A DNA stretch of 64,000 nt from positions 1-64,000 of the forward strand of contig DUEZ01000077.1 of the NCBI GenBank assembly GCA_011174825.1, in the 5' to 3' direction. How positions within the stretch are numbered: the first letter of the stretch is position 1; each line of letters begins with the position of its first letter. This document shows, one piece after another, positions 1-6,640 of the stretch. Position numbers and translations under genes: made by a program. Source of the stretch: Anaerolineae bacterium. GTDB lineage: Bacteria > Chloroflexota > Anaerolineae > Anaerolineales > E44-bin32. A model generated the notes under the pieces. It had not been told where the DNA came from. It saw nothing but the letters and a program-made list of their open reading frames with translations, and did no database searches.

Positions 1-159
1 TCCGACCCCCAACGCCAAATCCAACGCCAGTGAACCCGTCGGGACCGCCTCCACCATCAGGTGCTTCGCCTCACCCAACCTCATCACCGCACCATCCCCG
101 TAGCGTTTTGTGATTTGATTTACAGCCGCTTCAAGGGCTTTCTCGCGGTCGCTTTCCAT
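1..159 (-). CDS. recA: RecA recombinase, N-terminal part (runs off the left edge)
   Basis: Reading the minus strand from the ATG at 159 gives 53 codons with no stop up to base 1. The peptide begins MESDREKALEAAVNQI and continues through MRLGE and VPTGSLALDLALGVG, the highly conserved N-terminus of RecA just before the Walker A loop. RecA is the ATP-dependent strand-exchange protein of homologous recombination and triggers LexA self-cleavage. A purine-rich ribosome site (AAAGGTAG) lies just upstream of the ATG. The ORF track lacks it because the gene leaves the window. Identification rests on motif recognition, but the match is long and collinear. Confidence 0.93.
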   Translation of the reverse strand, partial: MESDREKALEAAVNQITKRYGDGAVMRLGEAKHLMVEAVPTGSLALDLALGVG

Positions 160-189
160 GCATCTACCTTTCGCACATATGATGAAATG

Positions 190-218
190 AGTCTACCTGA
201 GATCAGAACAGAGTGCAA
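190..218 (-). promoter_or_regulatory. Candidate recA promoter
   Basis: On the minus strand TTGCAC (213-218) and TAGACT (190-195) are separated by exactly 17 bases and lie about 30 bases before the recA ATG. Both boxes match the sigma-70 consensus only at four of six positions. I did not find a convincing LexA box. Confidence 0.35.
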
Positions 219-366
219 GAAACCTGATTCCTCCCATGAATTTTCAGGCTGAAAGTGGATAAAGTATGATGATCGATCGACCCCGATTCACCAAGTGCTG
301 ATCTCTATGGTAAAGATATCTAGTACAAAACTAGAGGGTCAAGGACCACGAAGACGATACTAAGGT

Positions 367-434
367 GTAGGGGCAATTCACCGTTCGTGCCGCGAAGACC
401 GGCCAGGGTGCGAGACGGCATGAATTGCCCCTAC
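367..434. repeat. 68 bp palindromic repeat, copy 1
   Basis: The element starts GTAGGGGCAATTCA and ends with its exact reverse complement TGAATTGCCCCTAC. Its interior (CGAAGACCGGCCAGGGTGCG) is not a simple stem. The whole unit reappears in the opposite orientation at 3353-3420 with about three mismatches, so it is a dispersed, probably mobile unit rather than a local terminator. Confidence 0.8.
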
Positions 435-722
435 CAACAGTTTGATTGACCATGAATCTGGTCTATATAGGGACGACGGGTCGGCCTCGCCGTGAGCTTG
501 CCGAACGGTCGCCCTTACGAATGTTTTAGCCATTAAGATCACCTTTGGAATCCAGCAGCTCTGCTGCTCACAGAGCCGATAGACTCCAAATGATCATAAC
601 GACGATGGGATTAAATGCCTGACCATGATCATAGCCTGGGGGCAGTTCGCGAAATGCCCCTATGCTACGGAGGGCAAAAAAACACACCGAAACAGTTGTG
701 GGATTTTGCCGAAGCTCAACAG

Positions 723-755
723 AAATAAAACAAGCGATAGGGCTGAGCCTATCGC
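723..755 (-). terminator. Rho-independent terminator after the 6S-like RNA
   Basis: On the minus strand an 8 bp stem (GCGATAGG with CCTATCGC, 734-755) is followed directly by TTGTTTTATTT. It would end the RNA transcript and any read-through from aspS. Confidence 0.7.
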
Positions 756-764
756 CATCTTAAA

Positions 765-938
765 AGAACACCCCGCTATGCCGTGTGCCGCATCGTTTTG
801 AACCTGCATTCGCAGGTGGGGCCCCGCTCTCGGGTTTCGCCTTGGCCGTAGCCTATCGCGGCCCCCAACGAAGTCAAGACCCCCTATTCAAAGTGTTGGC
901 TCAAAACCTTCTGCAACATCACGGACACAGCAGGGTCC
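765..938 (-). ncRNA. ssrS: Probable 6S RNA
   Basis: The minus-strand transcript of about 175 bases folds as expected for 6S RNA, the open-promoter mimic that binds RNA polymerase holoenzyme. ACCCTGCT near the 5' end pairs with AGCGGGGT near the 3' end, and CCGTG pairs with CACGG. GTTTTGAGCC on the 5' side pairs with GGTTCAAAAC on the 3' side over ten positions, with one G-U. The 3' half carries a small ACCTGC-GAAT-GCAGGT hairpin and the block CGGCACACGGCA. A promoter with a 17-base spacer lies at its 5' end and a terminator at its 3' end. The exact ends are estimates. The 6S name comes from structure and remembered consensus, not a covariance search. Confidence 0.72.
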
Positions 939-944
939 AAGCCA

Positions 945-973
945 TATATACCACGATCACACATCCTTGTCCA
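945..973 (-). promoter_or_regulatory. Promoter of the 6S-like RNA
   Basis: On the minus strand TGGACA (968-973) and TATATA (945-950) are separated by exactly 17 bases. Transcription would start near 938. The -35 box lies inside the small hairpin that follows the aspS stop codon, so the RNA gene begins where aspS ends. Confidence 0.6.
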
Positions 974-996
974 CAGCCCTCTGTGGCTATTTTTTG
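971..996 (+). terminator. Hairpin with T-run reading in the plus direction
   Basis: CCACAG-CCCT-CTGTGG is followed on the plus strand by CTATTTTTTG. The T-run is the complement of the last two Lys codons of aspS. On the minus strand there is no T-run after the hairpin, so it is not an aspS terminator. It could stop plus-strand transcription entering aspS from below. Confidence 0.4.
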
Positions 997-2762
997 TCGA
1001 TAAGACGGAGGTGTAATTCCTCCAGTTGCTCGGCCTCTGCGGGAGAAGGGGAGTCGGCCATCACATCGCGCGCAGCCTGATTCTTAGGAAAGGCGATCAC
1101 CTCCCGAATGTTGGGTTCTCCCGCCATGATCATCACCAAACGGTCAAGACCAGCAGCAATACCTCCATGCGGTGGCGCCCCAAATTCGAAGGCTTCTAGC
1201 ATGTGTCCAAAGCGCTCCCGTGCGACCTCTGGATCGAGTCCGATCAACTCGAAAATGCGCTCTTGCAGATCTCGATCGTGGATCCGTATGGATCCCCCAC
1301 TCACTTCATCGCCGTTCAGGACAACATCGTATTGCGTTCCACGCATTTTGCCAGGATCGGTATCCAAGAATTGGATATCTTCCAGCATCGGGGAAGTGAA
1401 CAGGTGTTGACTGGGTTCCCAACGAGCCTCTTCCTCATTCCAAAAGGCGTACGGGAAATCCACAATCCAGCAGAACGCCAAGATGTCGGGATCGCGTAAT
1501 CCCAAACGATCACCCATCAGCAACCTCAAACGACTCAAGGATTCGTTCACCACTTCCTCACGATCCGCCACAAACAGCAGTAGATCTCCTGGTTTTGCAG
1601 CCAGTCGTGTCCTAAGGCTCGCGATTATCTCCTCTGTTAAAAATTTTGCGATGGGAGAGCGGACACCACCATCCTCGTCCAGGATCAGGTAGGCCAATCC
1701 TTTTGCATCAAATTCTTTGACATATTCAGTGAGTTCATCGATGTCCTTCCGGCTATAGCTTCCACACCCGGAGGCGTTCAACCCACGCACAGTGCCCCCT
1801 TTACTCAGCGCCTTTTTAAAGACATTAAAATCCGAAGCTTGCACAATCTCACTCACGTCCGCCAGCTCAAGTTTAAAACGTAAATCTGGTCGGTCCGTAC
1901 CGAAACGTTCGATGGATTCAGCATACGTAAGCCGCGGCCACGGTGATTGAAGGATCTGCTTATGCGGCACGAGTGTCTCCACCATCTCCGTATACATCGG
2001 TTCGATAAGGTTCATGATGTCCTCTCGTTTGTTTACGAAGGACATCTCCAAATCAAGTTGTGTAAACTCGGGCTGGCGATTTCCACGCTGATCCTCGTCA
2101 CGAAAGCAGCGCGCAATTTGGAAGTATCGTTCAACGCCAGCCACCATGAGAAGCTGCTTCAATTGCTGGGGGGATTGAGGAAGTGCATAGAACTCACCAG
2201 GGTGTACCCGAGAAGGGACAAGGTAGTCCCGTGCTCCCTCCGGTGTGGTCTTGAAGAGGATCGGCGTTTCGATCTCCCAGAAACCGCGTTCGTCGAGGAA
2301 GTCCCGGATGAACTTAATGACCTGGTGGCGTAGTTCAAGATTGGACTGCAAACGCTGCCGCCTCAGATCTAGGTAGCGATACTTCAATCGCACCATCTCA
2401 TCGACCTCGGTCTCTTCATTGATCGGGAAAGGAGGGGTCAGAGCTGGGTTGAGCACATGGATCCCATCCGCTTCAACCTCCACTGCTCCTGTCGGCAAGG
2501 CTGGATTCTCCATATCCTTCGGTCGCCGCTGTACAATCCCTTCCACATGCAACACCCATTCGTTGCGGACATCTTCGACAACCCGATGTGCTTCAGGGGA
2601 GGTATCTGGGTTCGCGACGATTTGGATGATTCCTGAACGATCACGCAAATCTATGAAGGTTAAACCTCCATGATCTCGTCGTCGATTGACCCAGCCAGCA
2701 AGGGATACCCTCTGACCGATATCATCAGGACGCAATAATCCGCATGCGTGTGTCTTATACAT
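987..2762 (-). CDS. aspS: Aspartate--tRNA ligase
   Basis: This 591-residue class II synthetase charges tRNA-Asp with aspartate in the cytoplasm. It has an N-terminal anticodon-binding OB fold (GWVNRRRDHGG), class II motif 2 with FRDEDQRGNRQPEFTQLDLE, the bacterial GAD insertion, and motif 3 (GIAAGLDRLVMIMAG) near the C-terminus. The length is normal for the bacterial type. I place the start at the ATG at 2762, not the track start at 2801, because GGAGG lies seven bases upstream and the family begins MYKTHxCG. Whether it also charges tRNA-Asn cannot be read from the sequence. It is a single gene with its own promoter. Confidence 0.96.
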   Translation of the reverse strand: MYKTHACGLLRPDDIGQRVSLAGWVNRRRDHGGLTFIDLRDRSGIIQIVANPDTSPEAHRVVEDVRNEWVLHVEGIVQRRPKDMENPALPTGAVEVEADGIHVLNPALTPPFPINEETEVDEMVRLKYRYLDLRRQRLQSNLELRHQVIKFIRDFLDERGFWEIETPILFKTTPEGARDYLVPSRVHPGEFYALPQSPQQLKQLLMVAGVERYFQIARCFRDEDQRGNRQPEFTQLDLEMSFVNKREDIMNLIEPMYTEMVETLVPHKQILQSPWPRLTYAESIERFGTDRPDLRFKLELADVSEIVQASDFNVFKKALSKGGTVRGLNASGCGSYSRKDIDELTEYVKEFDAKGLAYLILDEDGGVRSPIAKFLTEEIIASLRTRLAAKPGDLLLFVADREEVVNESLSRLRLLMGDRLGLRDPDILAFCWIVDFPYAFWNEEEARWEPSQHLFTSPMLEDIQFLDTDPGKMRGTQYDVVLNGDEVSGGSIRIHDRDLQERIFELIGLDPEVARERFGHMLEAFEFGAPPHGGIAAGLDRLVMIMAGEPNIREVIAFPKNQAARDVMADSPSPAEAEQLEELHLRLIDKK

Positions 2763-2786
2763 CGTGCCTCCGGATGGATAAACATT

Positions 2787-2819
2787 TCGCCGCCCGGTCA
2801 AGATGACAGCGGGCGGCGA
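2787..2819 (-). promoter_or_regulatory. Strong hairpin in the aspS leader
   Basis: TCGCCGCCCG pairs perfectly with CGGGCGGCGA around a 13-base loop, inside the roughly 170-base leader of aspS and about 25 bases before the ATG. No T-run follows, and I could not find a T-box antiterminator motif. Its role, such as translational control, is therefore open. Confidence 0.5.
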
Positions 2820-2942
2820 TGAGATGCAAATGCAGATCGCTCATGTGGCAGACATGCCCTCCGCCCGATGGTCCACGCCATCAGCGATAGGATTATTATT
2901 GAGCAATATGTTTTTCTTGCCAATTAGATCCGGCATGGGTTG

Positions 2943-2972
2943 ATTATAGCATTCTGGCTGAATCCAGGTCAA
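2943..2972 (-). promoter_or_regulatory. aspS promoter
   Basis: TTGACC (2967-2972) and a perfect TATAAT (2943-2948) are separated by 18 bases on the minus strand. The predicted start would leave a leader of about 170 bases before the aspS ATG. Confidence 0.75.
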
Positions 2973-3164
2973 TGCGTGACATTTCTGGGGGTATTTTTAG
3001 ACATTTTTCATTCAAGGCTATGCAGGAGCTTGATCCCCCCAATTCAAGATTGCAGAGAAAAATCTCGAGACGATATACCTGGTTTGGGAGAGAGTTTTTC
3101 AACACCAGTCCAGTCAATCCTTCGCAAAGCTCAGGACAGGCAGGTTAATGCAGGTTCAGGATGA

Positions 3165-3345
3165 CATTCTATGATAAATGCCATTCTGAGGCGCGAAGCG
3201 CCGAAGAATCTCGTTGTTGGGAGAAAGCTGTATTGCAAATTGGAAAACGAGATCCTTCGCTTCACGGAGCCTGGCCTGAGCAAAGCCGAAGGGTTCCGTT
3301 CAGGATGACAAAAAAGAGAGTGTCATTCTGAGCGGTCATCCTTAC
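3165..3345. repeat. CATTCTGAG-type foldback repeat
   Basis: GACATTCTATG, GCCATTCTGAGGCGCGAAG, GAATCTCGTT, AACGAGATCC and GTGTCATTCTGAGCGG occur in order, with an imperfect inverted relationship between halves. It looks related to the cleaner TGTCATTCCGA foldback at 54458-54558. Confidence 0.5.
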
Positions 3346-3352
3346 CGACGTT

Positions 3353-3420
3353 GTAGGGGCAATTCATGCCGTCTCGCACCCTGGCCGGTGTTCGCGGCAC
3401 GGACGGTGAATTGCCCTTAC
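3353..3420. repeat. 68 bp palindromic repeat, copy 2 (inverted relative to copy 1)
   Basis: This unit is the reverse complement of 367-434 with about three substitutions over 68 bases, including the same non-palindromic interior. The pair flanks the recA/6S/aspS block at a distance of 3 kb. Confidence 0.8.
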
Positions 3421-3663
3421 TTTAGCTTGGTCCCGAGCCATATCCTAAGCATGCCGAAGGGTTGTCGAAGAGCTCAGGATGACTAACCTGAATTTGAGTC
3501 TGAGAGCACACGAGCTTGTCGAACGGGTGACTCTACGATGAGCTTGGGTTTCTAATGTCTTATCTGGGAAGTGATATCCAATGTAACCGCACCCTTCAGG
3601 ATGCGCTTGGAGTGCGCAAGCTCTGCTTGCGCCCAAGAAGCAGAGCTTCTGGATTCCAAAGAT

Positions 3664-3689
3664 GAGGGGCGGGGTCACCCCGCCCTTAC
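3664..3689. repeat. Short GGGGCGGGGT palindrome
   Basis: GAGGGGCGGGGTCACCCCGCCCTTAC is a near-perfect inverted repeat of the same general type as those at 62074 and 48417. It is in a non-coding region. Confidence 0.6.
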
Positions 3690-3753
3690 ATCAAGGATAA
3701 ATGGTCTCCTCTTGCACCTCCGAGACCATATGCGGTCACACTCTTTACGATGC

Positions 3754-3826
3754 GTAGCGCAGGCTAAAGTCTGCGGCTACAGCATGAGGTTTGAAGCTTG
3801 CGGCTTGCAGCTTGAAGCTGCCTTCA
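3754..3826. repeat. Composite repeat: GCAGGC palindrome plus AGCTTGN heptads
   Basis: GTAGCGCAGGCTAAAGTCTG is followed by CGGCTAC and then by several AGCTTG-containing heptads. The same two-part arrangement occurs near 41779, 48521, 51786, 51862 and 54672. Confidence 0.6.
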
Positions 3827-3889
3827 TATGACACCACATCACAAACAGAACTGGGCTCAGGATGAATTACAAAACGATAAAACCCAAAC

Positions 3890-4486
3890 TTATCCGTCGA
3901 GGTCCATCAATTTCCGATACGCTTCAGGGGTATCTAAGTCATAAAGAATACCAGGATCATCTACGGAGAGGTATGAAATCCCCTGCTCACGTTGACGTAA
4001 GAAATCACGTAGCGTCCGATCCTCTGCAAGTCGAAGAATCGCTTCCCACTCCGCCTTAGCGACGAGCACCGGGTGTCCGCGGCGTTTTTCGTAGCTAGGT
4101 GAAAGTATCGGCGGCGTATTTTTTTCCCAAGCTTGAATGATCCTCCGCACAGTCGCAGGATGTAACATCGGGAGATCAGCAGGAGAGATCAAGGCCGCTT
4201 GTATTGCTCGATCTTCAAGCGTTCGCAGTCCCACTTTGATAGAGCTCAACATCCCTCCAGTGGCGAAATCTGGGTTGTGGGCCAATTCGATCTCCTTTCC
4301 TCTGAGTGCTGCCTCAATTGCTTCTCTCATCCCTCCCGTCACGACCAAAACAGGTGATGCATCTGCCTGGAGGAAAACATCCACCACATGCGAAATGATC
4401 GATTGGCCATTTTTCCAAGGAAGTTCGAGCTTGGAACGCCCCATCCGGGTGGACTGCCCAGCCGCCAATAGAATTGCGGCGATCAT
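3890..4486 (-). CDS. mocA: MocA-like molybdenum cofactor cytidylyltransferase
   Basis: This 198-residue nucleotidyltransferase is of the MobA/MocA type. The N-terminal LLAAGQSTRMGRSK loop binds the nucleotide, SPADLPM is the metal-binding region, and YDLDTPE closes the domain. MocA proteins attach CMP to molybdopterin, giving the cytosine dinucleotide form used by hydroxylases of the xanthine dehydrogenase family. The start overlaps the stop of the upstream YqeC-MocA fusion by four bases, so they are translated together. It is the last gene of the long minus-strand Mo-hydroxylase run. It duplicates the C-terminal domain of its neighbour, so a different nucleotide or client enzyme is possible. 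Confidence 0.85.
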   Translation of the reverse strand: MIAAILLAAGQSTRMGRSKLELPWKNGQSIISHVVDVFLQADASPVLVVTGGMREAIEAALRGKEIELAHNPDFATGGMLSSIKVGLRTLEDRAIQAALISPADLPMLHPATVRRIIQAWEKNTPPILSPSYEKRRGHPVLVAKAEWEAILRLAEDRTLRDFLRQREQGISYLSVDDPGILYDLDTPEAYRKLMDLDG

Positions 4487-5820
4487 TCAAGCTCCTTCAA
4501 TCGCTCCAGATCTTCAGGTGTGTCTAAATCAAAGAGGATGGTTTCATCACACTCAACCCAAACCTTTGAGAACTGCTCTAACAAGATCCTACCACCTTGA
4601 TCACCACGGACGGCTTTCAGTGCACTGAAGGTGCTGCGGTCAAAGAGGACAGGATTGGTGCGGCGACCTCCAACTCGAGGAACGACCAGAGGTGAAAGGG
4701 TACGACGATGTTCCTTAATCAACGCCTCCACGAGTTCGGCCCGTACGAAAGGCATATCAGACAACAGCATAACAACCGCCTCCGAATTACCCTCAACAGA
4801 AGCTAAACCAGCTCGAACCGAGGAACTCAGACCCGTTGACCACGCCTCGTTTTCGACAATCAGGACGGGTTCGTTTTCCAACGCTTTTCGAACAGCCTCT
4901 CCTTCCGCACCGATGACCACCACAATCGGAGAAAGCTTCGCACCTTGCCCTGCTTGCACAGCGTGCATCACCAATGGTTTTCCCCTCCATAGGAGAAGCT
5001 GTTTGGGTTGACCTAATCGTTTCGAATCCCCGGCAGCCAGCACAACACCCGCTACGCGGCCAAACACCTCCTGTACCGGTTGATCTTGTGAGACACTGGC
5101 GATAACGGTTGCCCTCATCCTCGGCGCTGTTAGAAGAAGATTGGCGATCGCTCGCCCATGCTCCTGGCTCTCCCGGGTTTCGGCTTTGTTTAATAAAACA
5201 CGGACCTCAGCTTCATCCGGAATCCCTTTCAAACCACCGGATGGATGATTTAGTAGCGCAAAGACATGTTCTGGGAGGATGACCTCGCCTTCTGCCATTC
5301 CGAGGAGTATAGCGGCGCGTTCCGGACGGTGAACCCACTCATCATTTAATGGAGCGCCTATCGCATCAAGCCCGACTACCGGCACGACCAGGTCAGCAAA
5401 ATGAGGCACAACAGGTTCATGATCCGCGGGGGCTTTTATGGAACGCCCGCGTGCACCGTCCGCCTCGATCAGCAAGGTACCTGCGATCTTTTGGTTTATC
5501 GCATGTAGCGCTTCCAGTGTGGACGCATCCACTCCGACCCACTTGGGTTCTCCCTTCGCAGTATCGCCGGTGACAAGCACGGATGGAGATTCTTCAAGCA
5601 TGGAGGGCAAGGTGCCCAAATCATCTGGTGTTCGAGCAATGATATGCGAACGTGCAAGCGAGGACTGCCTGTGGTGCAACTTCGTTGTGGAAGTGAGGAT
5701 GACACGACCCTCATCGGAGAGCTCACGTGCAATTCGGCCGATGGCAGTTGATTTCCCACCAGCGCCTGTAAAAGCCACAACACTTTTTGAGGGGATTCGC
5801 AGAGCATCCGCCAACCGCAT
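4483..5820 (-). CDS. YqeC-like protein fused to a MocA-like nucleotidyltransferase
   Basis: The protein has 445 residues in two parts. Residues 1 to about 240 match YqeC, a family associated with selenium-dependent molybdenum hydroxylases, with a FTGAGGKST loop, IEADGARG and a conserved PADHEPVVP segment. From about residue 258 a second domain begins with VVLAAGDSKRLGQPKQ and ends with FDLDTPEDLERL, the pattern of MocA cytidylyltransferases. The two activities are separate genes in E. coli (yqeC and ygfJ/mocA). It begins one base after the yqeB stop and overlaps mocA by four bases. The fusion suggests that both functions act on the same cofactor, which is an inference. Confidence 0.88.
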   Translation of the reverse strand: MRLADALRIPSKSVVAFTGAGGKSTAIGRIARELSDEGRVILTSTTKLHHRQSSLARSHIIARTPDDLGTLPSMLEESPSVLVTGDTAKGEPKWVGVDASTLEALHAINQKIAGTLLIEADGARGRSIKAPADHEPVVPHFADLVVPVVGLDAIGAPLNDEWVHRPERAAILLGMAEGEVILPEHVFALLNHPSGGLKGIPDEAEVRVLLNKAETRESQEHGRAIANLLLTAPRMRATVIASVSQDQPVQEVFGRVAGVVLAAGDSKRLGQPKQLLLWRGKPLVMHAVQAGQGAKLSPIVVVIGAEGEAVRKALENEPVLIVENEAWSTGLSSSVRAGLASVEGNSEAVVMLLSDMPFVRAELVEALIKEHRRTLSPLVVPRVGGRRTNPVLFDRSTFSALKAVRGDQGGRILLEQFSKVWVECDETILFDLDTPEDLERLKELE

Positions 5821-5821
5821 C

Positions 5822-6640
5822 TCAGGTTCCTAAGAGCGTGCGAATCTCATGGCGAGATAGAATGGCTTCTAAAACACCCCCTCCCACTGCGAGCGATTTA
5901 TCTGAAATCTGATAGCAGTAGGACGTTTCACCTCTCGGATCTAAATCACCGACTTTCGTCCCTTCTTCTACTTCCAGGCCGCTATGGAGAAGCCCCCGCA
6001 GCGCGCCGGGAAAAGGTGCTTGCAGCGGGATCCAGTTCACCACCGCGATCACCTCTCCCTTCCTGACAATCGATCCCAACATCTTTTTCTCTTCAAATAT
6101 ACCTGATCTAGGGGATCGTAAAACCCGATCGAGATCGTAGTTCGCGACGCTTTCCGGAATGTTCGTGTCTGGTTCTGCGCTGCCTTCCCAATACACACGG
6201 CCCATGTAGTGACCACGATTGGTCTCGACCACGGCATGGCAGTCGCGTCCTGCCGTGAAACCTGGACCGAGTCCGATAACGAGCCGTGCCGCTTCCATGC
6301 CGATTTCCGGGGGCGTCTTTCTCATCCGCCCGTCCACCATCACCACCGGTTCAAGCTGATGTCTGCTTTCCGCCATGGGGTCTACCAGTACAGGGATTAC
6401 ACCTTCTTCCAGGGTAGGTTTTACGAGCTCCACATTCTCAATTCGTCGACCGCGGAAATCTTCAATTTCAACTTCTCCCGCATAGACCGCCTCGGCCAAG
6501 GCCACCAACCTTCGCACAGCAAGAGGTTTCTCGATCTCGATTACCACCACATCAAATCCACTGCGGTGTAGGCGAGCTGCCACACCAGTCGCCAGATCCC
6601 CCCCACCACGGATTAAGACAAGAGGGTGCGGCGGTCTCAT
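5822..6640 (-). CDS. yqeB: YqeB-type selenium-dependent Mo-hydroxylase maturation protein
   Basis: These 272 residues match the YqeB/EF2563 family. An N-terminal Rossmann-like segment (VLIRGGGDLATGVAARLHRSGF) is followed by a conserved IGLGPGFTAGRDCHAVVETNRGH block. YqeB and YqeC co-occur in genomes with molybdenum hydroxylases that carry a labile selenium, and are thought to mature or insert that cofactor. The start overlaps the Mo-subunit stop by four bases (ATGA), tying it to that enzyme. No selD is in the window, so use of selenium is unproven. Confidence 0.88.
   Translation of the reverse strand: MRPPHPLVLIRGGGDLATGVAARLHRSGFDVVVIEIEKPLAVRRLVALAEAVYAGEVEIEDFRGRRIENVELVKPTLEEGVIPVLVDPMAESRHQLEPVVMVDGRMRKTPPEIGMEAARLVIGLGPGFTAGRDCHAVVETNRGHYMGRVYWEGSAEPDTNIPESVANYDLDRVLRSPRSGIFEEKKMLGSIVRKGEVIAVVNWIPLQAPFPGALRGLLHSGLEVEEGTKVGDLDPRGETSYCYQISDKSLAVGGGVLEAILSRHEIRTLLGT

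Larger units (their letters stand above)
160..722. other. Non-coding gap between recA and the 6S RNA gene
   Basis: Apart from the candidate recA promoter and the 68 bp palindromic repeat, I see no gene here. A partial relative of the GTAGGGGC-type palindromes lies around 472-520, ending in GCCCTTAC. The short ORFs on the track lack family signatures and ribosome sites. Confidence 0.6.
2973..3889. other. Gap made up of dispersed repeat fragments
   Basis: No coding region is supported here. The gap holds a foldback of the CATTCTGAG type with CTCGTT/AACGAG arms (about 3165-3312), the second 68 bp palindrome, a short GAGGGGCGGGGT palindrome and an AGCTTG-type composite repeat. The short ORFs on the track are composed of these repeats. 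Confidence 0.6.

Noticed and set aside
205-240. LexA box in front of recA
   Set aside because: GAACAGAGTGCA has only one conserved half-site, so it is not a convincing operator.
785-1003. Plus-strand ORF of 72 codons over the 6S region
   Set aside because: It lies on the opposite strand of a structured RNA gene and lacks a ribosome site and any family signature.
2763-2942. T-box riboswitch in the aspS leader
   Set aside because: The conserved TGGNACCGCG antiterminator sequence and a terminator are not present.
3445-4059. Short ORFs on both strands upstream of mocA
   Set aside because: They are built from repeat sequence or are shadows of mocA.
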